A program made the translations under genes and the position numbers. Below, in pieces: positions 1-5,581 of a stretch of 5,581 nt of DNA. The notes beneath the pieces were generated by a model. It worked only from the letters and a program-made list of their open reading frames with translations. It searched no databases and had not been told where the DNA came from. The stretch is from assembly GCA_002394305.1 (NCBI GenBank), contig DGTM01000020.1, positions 1-5,581 of the forward strand, written 5' to 3'. The DNA is from Prevotellaceae bacterium UBA4336 (GTDB taxonomy: Bacteria > Bacteroidota > Bacteroidia > Bacteroidales > Bacteroidaceae). Within the stretch, counting starts at the first letter, position 1. Each line of letters opens with the position of its first letter.

Positions 1-606
1 GCCGCCGTACCATGTGTTGATGATGCACTGTTCGCGGCTTGTCACGTTGAAGGCTACGCAGGTCTCGCTGTTGAGGCCGAGCTCCTTGTAGTTCTCAACC
101 TTTGCCTTGCTGGCATTGTAGATGACAAAGTTGGGCTCGAACTTCTCGAGTTCCTCGGCTGTGGGCTGGATGAACATGTTCTTCACGAAGTGTGCCTGCC
201 AGGCAACCTCTACGATGAAGCGTACAGCCAGGCGTGTGCCTTCGTTAGCGCCGCAGAATGCGTCGACCACGTACAGGTTCTTGTTGCAAAGCTCCTTCAC
301 TGCGAGAGCCTTCACCTTTGCCCAAACCTCTTCGCTCATGGGATGGTTGTCGTTCTTGTACTCCTCGGAGGTCCACCATACGGTGTTCTTCGACTTCTCG
401 TCCATGACGATGTACTTGTCCTTGGGGCTGCGGCCGGTGTAGATGCCGGTCATTACGTTCACTGCGTTGAGCTCGGTGTTCTGACCCTTGTCGTAACCGG
501 TCAGACCAGCCTTAGTCTCTTCCTCGAAAAGGAACTCGTAGGAGGGGTTGTGGGCAATCACGGTGCTGCCGGTGATGCCATACTTTGTCAAATCTAAATT
601 TGCCAT
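1..606 (-). CDS. pckA: Phosphoenolpyruvate carboxykinase (ATP), N-terminal part, cut by window edge
   Basis: This enzyme interconverts oxaloacetate plus ATP with PEP, CO2 and ADP in the cytoplasm. In anaerobic Bacteroidales it commonly works towards oxaloacetate in succinate formation as well as in gluconeogenesis (family knowledge). The sequence gives 202 residues beginning MANLDLTKYGITGSTVIAHN. The substrate-binding segment TGRSPKDK has its Arg at residue 59, equivalent to E. coli Arg65. VDAFCGAN lies near residues 114-121. The fragment stops at NTWYGG, where Tyr200 matches the active-site Tyr207 region of E. coli, just before the catalytic Lys. The full protein is usually about 535-540 residues, so roughly 60 percent is missing beyond base 1. 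The ATG at 606-604 is the natural family start and lies about 45 nt from the start of transcription expected from the upstream -7 box. Codon use is strongly biased (AAG, AAC, GGC), as in a highly expressed gene. Identification is firm. Confidence 0.96.
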   Translation of the reverse strand, partial: MANLDLTKYGITGSTVIAHNPSYEFLFEEETKAGLTGYDKGQNTELNAVNVMTGIYTGRSPKDKYIVMDEKSKNTVWWTSEEYKNDNHPMSEEVWAKVKALAVKELCNKNLYVVDAFCGANEGTRLAVRFIVEVAWQAHFVKNMFIQPTAEELEKFEPNFVIYNASKAKVENYKELGLNSETCVAFNVTSREQCIINTWYGG

Positions 607-658
607 GTTGATGATAATTATTATGAGTTAACTTTGATTGTTTTCCTTTAAGCGGGTG

Positions 659-666
659 CAAAGGTA
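659..666 (-). promoter_or_regulatory. Bacteroidetes-type -7 promoter box for pckA
   Basis: On the minus strand these bases read TACCTTTG, a perfect match to the Bacteroidetes primary-sigma -7 consensus TAnnTTTG. The box points towards pckA and predicts transcription starting near base 652, giving a leader of about 45 nt. No convincing TTTG -33 element is visible 19-21 bp upstream; the region there is A/T-rich instead. Confidence 0.72.
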
Positions 667-730
667 CGAAAAAAAGTCCATAGTTTATAGCTCGGAGCCA
701 ACAGTTTTCTGCATGTGCCGTTGTTTGCTA

Positions 731-743
731 TGCTAAGTTAGCA
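731..743. promoter_or_regulatory. 13-bp palindrome between divergent promoters, possible operator
   Basis: TGCTAAGTTAGCA is a perfect dyad with 6-bp arms around one central G. An outer pair, TTTGCTA (724-730) and TAGCAAA (739-745), can pair as an alternative longer stem. It lies about 40 bp upstream of the upp -7 box and about 65 bp upstream of the pckA -7 box, a plausible place for a regulator to bind. A regulatory role is inference from symmetry and position only. Confidence 0.35.
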
Positions 744-783
744 AAAAATCTGCATTAAATGCGCCTGTTTGTGTAATTTTTCG

Positions 784-791
784 TACCTTTG
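784..791 (+). promoter_or_regulatory. Bacteroidetes-type -7 promoter box for upp
   Basis: TACCTTTG matches the TAnnTTTG consensus perfectly and predicts transcription starting near base 797-799. A TTTG at 768-771 is only 12 bp upstream, too close to be a normal -33 element (19-21 bp is usual), so the -33 element is weak or absent. The predicted start leaves about 42 nt before the ATG at 840 but only about 15 nt before the ATG at 813. Confidence 0.72.
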
Positions 792-839
792 CATGAGTGA
801 TGATTAGGAACAATGATGTCTTCAAACAAGCAGAAAACC

Positions 840-1502
840 ATGAAAATAGTGAATCTGAGTGAGATGCCCAGCATCATCAACCAGTATGTGAGTGAACTTC
901 GCGATGTAGGCATTCAGCAGGACCGTATGCGCTTCCGCCGCAACCTGGAGCGCACCGGCGAGCTTCTGGCTTACGAAATCAGCCGTGGCCTGAGATATGA
1001 AGAGACTACCGTGCAGACACCCCTGGCCCCATGCCGGTGCCAGTGCCTGGCCGAGGATGTCGTGCTGGCTACCATCTTTCGCGCCGGACTGCCGTTGCAC
1101 CAAGGGTTCCTTAACGTCTTCGACCGTGCGGAGAATGCTTTCGTCAGTGCCTACCGCTACTTCAAGGACAAGGAGCACCGCGAGGTGGACGTGCACGTGG
1201 AGTACATGGTCTCGCCCGACCTGACGGGCAAGACGCTCATCCTGGTCGACCCTATGCTGGCCAAGGGCTACAGCCTCGAAATGGCTGTCGATGCCTTCCT
1301 CAAGAACGGTACGCCGCGCCGCATCATCATGGCGTGCGTCATAGCGTCACAGGATGGTGTGGACCACATCACGAAACGCTTCGGCAGCCGCGAAGACACT
1401 GAGCTGTGGTGTGCTGCCATCGACCCTGTCCTGAACGAGCATAGCTACATCCTGCCGGGCCTTGGCGACGCGGGCGACTTGGCGTTCGGCGGGAAACTGT
1501 GA
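840..1502 (+). CDS. upp: Uracil phosphoribosyltransferase with altered PRPP loop
   Basis: Upp joins uracil to PRPP to give UMP, the pyrimidine salvage step in the cytoplasm. From the ATG at 840 the product has 220 residues, close to the 208-218 typical of the family, and begins MKIVNLSEMPSI as Upp proteins do. Landmarks are FRAGLP (residues 80-85), the PRPP-loop region DPMLAKGYS (137-145) and the uracil-binding C-terminus GLGDAGDLAFG (207-217). The loop normally reads DPMLATGxS, so Lys142 replaces a strongly conserved Thr that contacts the PRPP phosphate. The rest of the fold is intact, so I still call it Upp. ATGs at 813 and 816 in the same frame would add eight or nine residues (MMSSNKQKT); an AGGAA lies just before them, but the family start and the leader length favour 840. 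It is divergent from pckA and convergent with the peptidase gene. Confidence 0.9.
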   Translation: MKIVNLSEMPSIINQYVSELRDVGIQQDRMRFRRNLERTGELLAYEISRGLRYEETTVQTPLAPCRCQCLAEDVVLATIFRAGLPLHQGFLNVFDRAENAFVSAYRYFKDKEHREVDVHVEYMVSPDLTGKTLILVDPMLAKGYSLEMAVDAFLKNGTPRRIIMACVIASQDGVDHITKRFGSREDTELWCAAIDPVLNEHSYILPGLGDAGDLAFGGKL

Positions 1503-1542
1503 AGCCAGGTCGGCAAAAGGAAGCCGCAGACAGCAACTTACC

Positions 1543-3684
1543 TTAGTCCAGAAGTTCCTTGATGAGGTTGTCGGCCTTGCCCCATTTATCGATAATGAAG
1601 AGCATGAAGCGGACATCGACGCCGATGCAGCGCTGCAGGTTGCTGTCGAAGGAAATGTCGCCCGACATGGCGTCCCAGTTGCCGTCGAAGGCCAGGCCGA
1701 GTAGCTCGCCGCGGCCGTTGAACATGGGCGAGCCGGAGTTGCCGCCCGTGATGTCGTTGTTGGAGAGGAAGCACAGATGCATGTCGCCCGTCCTGCGGTC
1801 GGCATAGCGGCCCCAGTCGCCTTTCTTCATCAGGCTGACGATGTCGTCCTCCAGCTTGTAGTCTTCTATCTCGCCCTGCTTGGCGGCCTTGTCGAGCAGG
1901 CTTTGCGCGTTGGTGTAGTACTGGTGGTGCACACCGCTTGCCGTGTAGTCCTGGATGTACCCATAGGAGAGGCGCATGGTGAAGTTGGCATCGCTGTAGT
2001 GCGGTTGCTGCTGGTCCATTTCGAGCAGGGCCTGCGTGAGCAGGTGTTCGTTGTATTCGATGACGGCCGATGCGTCGCGGCTGCTGCCGCCTATCTCCTG
2101 CATCTTTGTAGGGATGCCTGCAGCATAGAGCAGGGCAGGGTCGGTGTCGCGCAGGGTGCTGTCGGCAAGCAGCTTGTCGACGGCCGAGACGTCCGTGCAG
2201 ATGGTGCGGGCGAAGACGTCGTGTGCGTAGGCTGCTTCGTCGCCCCCGTAGAGGCTGTCGATGGTGGCATAGCACTCGGGCCAGTAGCGGCGTTCCGTCA
2301 CCTGCTCGCGGTAGTTGCGGAGCAAGGCTGCCATCGTCGCCTCGTCGAGCTTGGCATCATAGTCCTTGAAGAACGCCTCCATGCGAGTGCGGACCTGTGC
2401 AGCCTCGGTGCTGTCGGCATCCTGCGGCATGGTGTTCAGCATGTTGGCAACGCGGTAGAGCTCGATGCCCCGGATGAAGGTCTCGCGGAAGAAGCCCATT
2501 GCGTAGACGTCGTCGTGACGTCCGGTGTAGGCCTTCTCCAGCTTGCCGAACATCGTGCCGAAGCGGTCGCTGAGGTCCTTGCGGCCTCCGTACCAGCCCC
2601 GGAGCCTTTCCTCCAGGCGCTGCTTCTGAGCGATGACGCCGAGGTCGGCAATGGCTTTGTTCATGCCGATGCTGTTCTTCCAGTAGTTGCTGCTGCCGGC
2701 CCATTTGCTGGCGTACTTGATGCCGACGGCTCGGTCGGCGTCCATGAAGTGCTTCCACACTTCCTGCTTCTTGCCCCTCACCTGTATGGTGCTGACGTTG
2801 ACGGCGTTCACGCGCTCGTCGATGCCCCACGAACTCATGTATCGGCTGGTGCTGCCCGGGTAACCCACGGTCATGCAGAAGTCGCCGTTGCGGTAGCCCT
2901 TGGTGGCTATGCGGGCGTAGTTGTCGCAGCGGAGGGGTACGTTCTCCTCGCTGTAGTCGGCGGGCTGTCCGTCCTTGTCGGCATAGATGCGGAACACGCT
3001 GAAGTCGCACGTTTGGCGCGGCCACATCCAGTTGTCCGTGTCGCCGCCGAACTTGCCGAGCGTCTCCGTCGCCGTGAAGACGAGGCGGATGTCGTGATAC
3101 ACCTTGTAGAAGCTTGCGTAGAAGGCGTTGTTCTCATAGTATGCCCTGACCACGCAGTCCAGGCCCGGGTTGGCCTTCCGCAGTTCGCTTTCCACGGCCC
3201 CCATGATGCTGTCGGTGTACTGCCAGTCGAGCTCCGTGATGGACTCGCCGGGGTGTGCCGCATAGACGGCGTTGAGCGCCTGCACGATGCGTTCGGTGCA
3301 GTCCTCGGTGCGCTGCAGGAACTTCACGAAGAGCCCTTCGGCCGGGCGTTCCTCCTGACGCGTACGAGCCACGAAGCCGTTGGTGAGAATGTCGTCCTCC
3401 GGCGTCGAGAGCTTTTGGATGGCGCCGTATCCGCAGTGATGATTGGTGAAGACCAGCCCGTCGCGGCTCACCACGACGCCGGAGCAGAAGTCGCCGAAGT
3501 CCACCACGCAGTCCTTCAGGCTGGCGTGTTCGGTGCTGTAGAGCTGGTCGGGCGAAAGTTTGAGGCCGAGGCTACGCATGGCCTTTGCCGTCTTCGGGTC
3601 GATGTTGTTCAGCATCCACATGCCTTCGTCGGCACGGGAGAGGAGTGAAATGGCGCACAATGCGCAAAGAAAGAGTTTCTTCAT
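1543..3684 (-). CDS. dpp7: Secreted S46-family dipeptidyl-peptidase, DPP7 type
   Basis: This serine peptidase releases dipeptides from the N-termini of oligopeptides in the periplasm, feeding amino-acid fermentation. The product has 713 residues, normal for family S46. Residues 1-18 (MKKLFLCALCAISLLSRA) form a signal peptide, probably cleaved before DEGMW, the usual mature start. The catalytic His lies in TNHHCGYG (likely His83), the catalytic Asp within 215-227 (GGDTDNWMWPRQTCDF; exact residue not assigned) and the nucleophile Ser650 in TGGNSGSP. Eighteen residues after the Ser, at position 668 in AFDGNW, there is Gly. In P. gingivalis numbering this is position 673, where Gly marks DPP7 and Arg/Ser marks the Asp/Glu-specific DPP11, so a hydrophobic P1 preference is expected. 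The C-terminus MLFIIDKWGKADNLIKELLD matches DPP7. An AGGA lies about 9 nt before the ATG. No promoter box is visible in the 42-bp gap, so cotranscription with the upstream helicase is likely. Confidence 0.94.
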   Translation of the reverse strand: MKKLFLCALCAISLLSRADEGMWMLNNIDPKTAKAMRSLGLKLSPDQLYSTEHASLKDCVVDFGDFCSGVVVSRDGLVFTNHHCGYGAIQKLSTPEDDILTNGFVARTRQEERPAEGLFVKFLQRTEDCTERIVQALNAVYAAHPGESITELDWQYTDSIMGAVESELRKANPGLDCVVRAYYENNAFYASFYKVYHDIRLVFTATETLGKFGGDTDNWMWPRQTCDFSVFRIYADKDGQPADYSEENVPLRCDNYARIATKGYRNGDFCMTVGYPGSTSRYMSSWGIDERVNAVNVSTIQVRGKKQEVWKHFMDADRAVGIKYASKWAGSSNYWKNSIGMNKAIADLGVIAQKQRLEERLRGWYGGRKDLSDRFGTMFGKLEKAYTGRHDDVYAMGFFRETFIRGIELYRVANMLNTMPQDADSTEAAQVRTRMEAFFKDYDAKLDEATMAALLRNYREQVTERRYWPECYATIDSLYGGDEAAYAHDVFARTICTDVSAVDKLLADSTLRDTDPALLYAAGIPTKMQEIGGSSRDASAVIEYNEHLLTQALLEMDQQQPHYSDANFTMRLSYGYIQDYTASGVHHQYYTNAQSLLDKAAKQGEIEDYKLEDDIVSLMKKGDWGRYADRRTGDMHLCFLSNNDITGGNSGSPMFNGRGELLGLAFDGNWDAMSGDISFDSNLQRCIGVDVRFMLFIIDKWGKADNLIKELLD

Positions 3685-3692
3685 AGGTCTTC

Positions 3693-3723
3693 CTAATTAT
3701 TCTGGGTACTCTGATTATTCAGG
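3693..3723. repeat. Imperfect 13-bp direct repeat in the helicase-peptidase spacer
   Basis: CTAATTATTCTGG (3693-3705) and CTGATTATTCAGG (3711-3723) match at 11 of 13 positions with an 18-bp period. They fill most of the 42-bp spacer between the helicase stop codon and the peptidase start codon. The function is unknown; the spacer could be a translation or RNA-processing signal, or simply a local duplication. Confidence 0.45.
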
Positions 3724-3726
3724 TTG

Positions 3727-5581
3727 TTATTTTTTCTTCTTTGGTTTCCTTCTTGCCCAGCCCTCTTCGCTGAAGTCGGGCATTTCGCCCTTCAGCTCAA
3801 AGTCCTTTTTGCTAGGCCCGTCGGGGTGGAGGAACTTCATCCAGTCCTCCTTCTTGAATTTCCTGCCGCGAGGCTCAGTGTAGCCGCGTTCCTCGCGCGA
3901 CGGCTTAGCCCTTCTTCCAGCCTCTCCCTCTATGGGGAGGCTTTTCTTCTTGTTCGTTTGTTTCGGCGAAACGGCCTTTTGTTCTTTGACTGGAGTGCTT
4001 CCTTTTCTTCTCCCCTTAGAGGGGGAATCAGAGGGGGCCTGTGTCTCTGTTGCCACGTCGACCACGACGCTGCGGCCCTTGACCGTCACGCCGTGCTTCA
4101 GTCCCTTCAGTACGCGGTTGAGGTCATCCTGCTTGACTTCGATGAAGGAGAAGCTCTTCATCAGGTCGATGCGGCCGACGGCCACTTTGTCGCCCTGCAC
4201 GTTCTTGTTGATCATGCCGATAATCTCGCGGGCATACATGCCGTCTATCTTGCCGACGTTCAGGAAGAGGCGGACATAGCCTTCCTCGGCCTGGCGCGAC
4301 TTGTCCCTCTGCCTGCGCCCCTTGCCTTCGCCCTTCTCTTTGCCGGAGGCCGTGGCCTCCTCTATCTCCGGCGCGTTGGCATAGTACTGGAGGAAGCGGC
4401 CGAACTCGCGCGAGAGCACGCGGCGAATGAGGTCGTCCTTGTCGAGCCATGCCCATCGCTTCTGCACCTCGTCCATGAAGGGGGCTATCTCTTCCTCGTC
4501 CACCTCCACGCGCTCTATCTCGTCGATGACATGGTAGAGCTGCTTGGTGCAGATGTCGCGCGGCTCGGGCAGGGTGCCTTGCTCGAAGGTCTTCTGTATC
4601 TCCTTCTCCACCTGCTTTATCTTCGAGCGTTCGCGCATGCCGATGATGCAGATGCTTGTGCCCTTCTTGCCGGCACGGCCCGTACGTCCGGAGCGGTGTG
4701 TGTAGTTCTCCACGTCGTCCGGCATGCCGTAGTTGATGACGTGTGTCAGGTCGTCCACGTCCAGACCGCGTGCCGCCACGTCGGTTGCCACGAGGAGCTG
4801 TATGCGGTGGCGGCGGAAGCGCTGCATCGTCAGGTCGCGCTGCTGCTGCGAGAGGTCGCCGTGCAGAGCGTCGGCATTGTAGCCGTCGCGTATCAGGTTG
4901 TCTGCCACCTCCTGCGTTTCCAGGCGTGTGCGGCAGAAGATGATGGCGTAGATGCGGGGATAGAAGTCGACGACGCGCTTCAGGGCAAGGTATTTGTCAC
5001 GCGCGTGTACCATATAATATATGTGGTTCACGTTCTCGGCCCCTTCGTTCCGGCTGCCCACCTGTATCTGTGTGGCATCGGTCAGGTAGTTTTGTGCGAT
5101 GCGCTCAATCTCCTTGCTCATCGTGGCGCTGAAGAGAAGCGTGCGGTGCTCGCTGGGGATGCCTGCGAGGATGCTGTCGAGGTCCTCCTGGAAGCCCATC
5201 GAAAGCATCTCGTCAGCTTCGTCGAGCACAACGTATTGCACCTTGGAGAGGTCAGCCACGCCGCGTTTCACGAGGTCCATCAGTCGGCCGGGTGTTGCCA
5301 CGATGATGTCCGTTCCGGCCTTGAGGGCGCGTATCTGCGGCTCGATGTTCGTGCCGCCGTAGACGGCCAGGATGCGTACGTCGGGCAGATACTTGCTGAA
5401 GCCCTCCAGGTCGTCCGCTATCTGCAGGCACAGCTCGCGCGTCGGGCTGAGGATGACGATAGAAGGCGACTCTCCGGTCCCGGACCCTCTCCCTACCTCT
5501 CCCTTGTAGGGAGAGGAGAAGTCACCAACGGTGTCCTTGAGGGAAGAATGGTAATCACTCCTCTCCCTGCAAGGGAGAGGT
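3727..5581 (-). CDS. DEAD-box ATP-dependent RNA helicase with DbpA-like RNA-binding domain, N-terminus beyond window
   Basis: DEAD-box proteins use ATP to unwind short RNA duplexes in ribosome assembly or RNA decay. The frame is open to the window edge, giving 617 visible residues. In order: motif Ia PTREL (46-50), YGG (74-76), TPGR (96-99), DEAD (120-123), SAT (151-153), the motif IV region IFCRTR (214-219), ATDVAARGLDV (265-275) and HRSGRTGRAG (295-304). A DbpA-type RRM follows at about 434-510 (YVRLFLNVGKIDGMYAREI), then a Lys-rich tail ending EEGWARRKPKKKK. The Q motif and Walker A must lie beyond base 5581. The GTG at 5301 is the internal Val of VATPGR, not a start. Visible residues 1-40 are Gly/Ser/Pro-rich and do not look like helicase sequence. 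They and two stretches of the tail contain palindromic repeats in frame. Paralogues such as CsdA/DeaD and DbpA cannot be separated here, so no symbol is given. Confidence 0.95.
   Translation of the reverse strand, partial: PLPCRERSDYHSSLKDTVGDFSSPYKGEVGRGSGTGESPSIVILSPTRELCLQIADDLEGFSKYLPDVRILAVYGGTNIEPQIRALKAGTDIIVATPGRLMDLVKRGVADLSKVQYVVLDEADEMLSMGFQEDLDSILAGIPSEHRTLLFSATMSKEIERIAQNYLTDATQIQVGSRNEGAENVNHIYYMVHARDKYLALKRVVDFYPRIYAIIFCRTRLETQEVADNLIRDGYNADALHGDLSQQQRDLTMQRFRRHRIQLLVATDVAARGLDVDDLTHVINYGMPDDVENYTHRSGRTGRAGKKGTSICIIGMRERSKIKQVEKEIQKTFEQGTLPEPRDICTKQLYHVIDEIERVEVDEEEIAPFMDEVQKRWAWLDKDDLIRRVLSREFGRFLQYYANAPEIEEATASGKEKGEGKGRRQRDKSRQAEEGYVRLFLNVGKIDGMYAREIIGMINKNVQGDKVAVGRIDLMKSFSFIEVKQDDLNRVLKGLKHGVTVKGRSVVVDVATETQAPSDSPSKGRRKGSTPVKEQKAVSPKQTNKKKSLPIEGEAGRRAKPSREERGYTEPRGRKFKKEDWMKFLHPDGPSKKDFELKGEMPDFSEEGWARRKPKKKK
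3907..3943 (-). repeat. In-frame palindromic element A (helicase tail, gene orientation)
   Basis: The stem arms are 3920-3928 (GCCTCTCCC) and 3934-3941 (GGGGAGGC), with a one-base bulge and a 5-nt loop. On the coding strand the hairpin is followed by a G-rich trailer (TGGAAGAAGGGCT). Its reading gives SLPIEGEAGRRAK, in the disordered tail after the RNA-binding domain. The peptide matches that of element C position for position in the pattern S-x-P-x-x-G-E-x-G-R. Confidence 0.6.
4007..4039 (+). repeat. In-frame palindromic element B (helicase tail, opposite orientation)
   Basis: The core stem is TCCCC (4011-4015) against GGGGA (4022-4026). A G-rich trailer, ATCAGAGGGGGCC, follows on the plus strand. 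The layout of hairpin plus G-rich trailer is the same as in elements A and C but on the opposite strand to the gene. The helicase reads it as QAPSDSPSKGRR, directly after the RNA-binding domain. Its similarity to the other copies is weaker than between C and D. Confidence 0.5.
5482..5518 (-). repeat. In-frame palindromic element C (helicase core, gene orientation)
   Basis: A perfect stem is formed by CCTCTCCCT (5496-5504) and AGGGAGAGG (5508-5516) around a 3-nt loop. A further copy of the arm, CCTCTCCCT at 5486-5494, forms the trailer on the coding strand. The helicase reads this as SSPYKGEVGRGSG, ten codons before IVILSPTREL, where the family normally has no such segment. Bases 5495-5518 are matched at 23 of 24 positions by the reverse complement of element D. 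Confidence 0.7.
5558..5581 (+). repeat. In-frame palindromic element D (helicase core, opposite orientation, reaches window edge)
   Basis: A perfect stem is formed by CCTCTCCCT (5560-5568) and AGGGAGAGG (5572-5580) around the loop GCA. It is an inverted copy of element C with a single mismatch in 24 bases. The helicase reads it as PLPCRERS. Its G-rich trailer, if present, lies beyond the window. Together C and D form a compound inverted repeat, 5495-5581, with a 39-bp centre. Confidence 0.68.

Larger units (their letters stand above)
657..793. repeat. 17-bp perfect inverted repeat carrying both divergent promoters
   Basis: Bases 657-673 (TGCAAAGGTACGAAAAA) are the exact reverse complement of bases 777-793 (TTTTTCGTACCTTTGCA). 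The arms are 103 bp apart, and each contains one -7 box oriented outward. The shared flanks (T-run plus CG before the box, CA after it) go beyond the published consensus. They may reflect a common strong-promoter form in this group rather than a recombined repeat. Confidence 0.7.

Noticed and set aside
190..597. Plus-strand open frames over pckA (122-442 and 190-597)
   Set aside because: They are antisense to a clearly recognised PckA coding region and show no domain or start signal of their own.
690..698. GCTCGGAGC palindrome upstream of pckA
   Set aside because: With 4-bp arms it is too short to stand out from chance.
1503..1542. Possible bidirectional terminator between upp and the peptidase gene
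   Set aside because: No stable hairpin with a T-run is visible in the 40-bp convergent gap, so no terminator is annotated.
1347..1805. Minus-strand open frame spanning the upp and peptidase ends
   Set aside because: It overlaps two confidently assigned genes in another frame and gives low-complexity Ala/Ser/Thr/Arg-rich protein typical of out-of-frame GC-rich DNA.
1777..3648. A 623-codon open frame on the plus strand, antisense to the S46 peptidase
   Set aside because: It lies wholly inside a well-identified gene on the other strand. Its product is rich in Val, Ala, His and Leu with no recognisable domain, as expected from reading GC-rich codons backwards.
5299..5301. GTG at 5301 as start of the helicase
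   Set aside because: This codon is the Val of the conserved VATPGR motif, and upstream codons continue into PTREL and YGG in the same frame, so the true start is beyond the window.
5482..5581. CRISPR-like repeats or a Rho-independent terminator at the right edge
   Set aside because: The two copies are inverted rather than direct, are separated by only 39 bp, have no T-run and lie within an open reading frame. A repeat insertion fits better.

Overview
The window looks like part of a Bacteroidales chromosome, most likely Prevotella-like. The pointers are two divergent promoters with a perfect Bacteroidetes-type -7 box (TACCTTTG), an S46 dipeptidyl-peptidase (a family typical of Porphyromonas, Prevotella and Bacteroides), a uracil phosphoribosyltransferase and a DEAD-box helicase that match the Bacteroidales versions, and short GC-rich palindromic repeats of a kind I associate with this group. 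The genus is inferred from remembered protein similarity, not from a search.

Layout. Bases 1-606 (minus) hold the first 202 codons of ATP-type phosphoenolpyruvate carboxykinase (pckA), cut off by the window edge. Bases 607-839 form a divergent control region with one promoter for each side, built on identical 17-bp core sequences, and a 13-bp palindrome between them. Bases 840-1502 (plus) encode uracil phosphoribosyltransferase (upp), with an unusual Lys in its PRPP-binding loop. A 40-bp convergent gap with no visible terminator follows. Bases 1543-3684 (minus) encode a complete secreted S46 dipeptidyl-peptidase of the DPP7 type. After a 42-bp spacer carrying a short direct repeat, bases 3727-5581 (minus) encode a DEAD-box RNA helicase with a DbpA-like RNA-binding domain, lacking its N-terminus because the window ends. 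The helicase probably lies upstream of the peptidase in the same transcription unit.

Functionally these are mostly housekeeping and nutritional genes: gluconeogenic or anaplerotic carbon flow (PckA), pyrimidine salvage (Upp), periplasmic oligopeptide digestion (DPP7) and RNA remodelling (helicase). I see no defence system, mobile-element gene, CRISPR array or RNA gene.

The most unusual feature is in the helicase. Four copies of a small palindromic element sit inside its open reading frame, two in each orientation. Two are in the C-terminal tail. The other two form an inverted pair in the catalytic core just before motif Ia, where they help add at least about 30 residues not expected in this family. 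The two copies in gene orientation encode matching peptides (SLPIEGEAGRR and SSPYKGEVGRG). This resembles the in-frame palindromic elements of Rickettsia and is the best candidate here for something poorly described.
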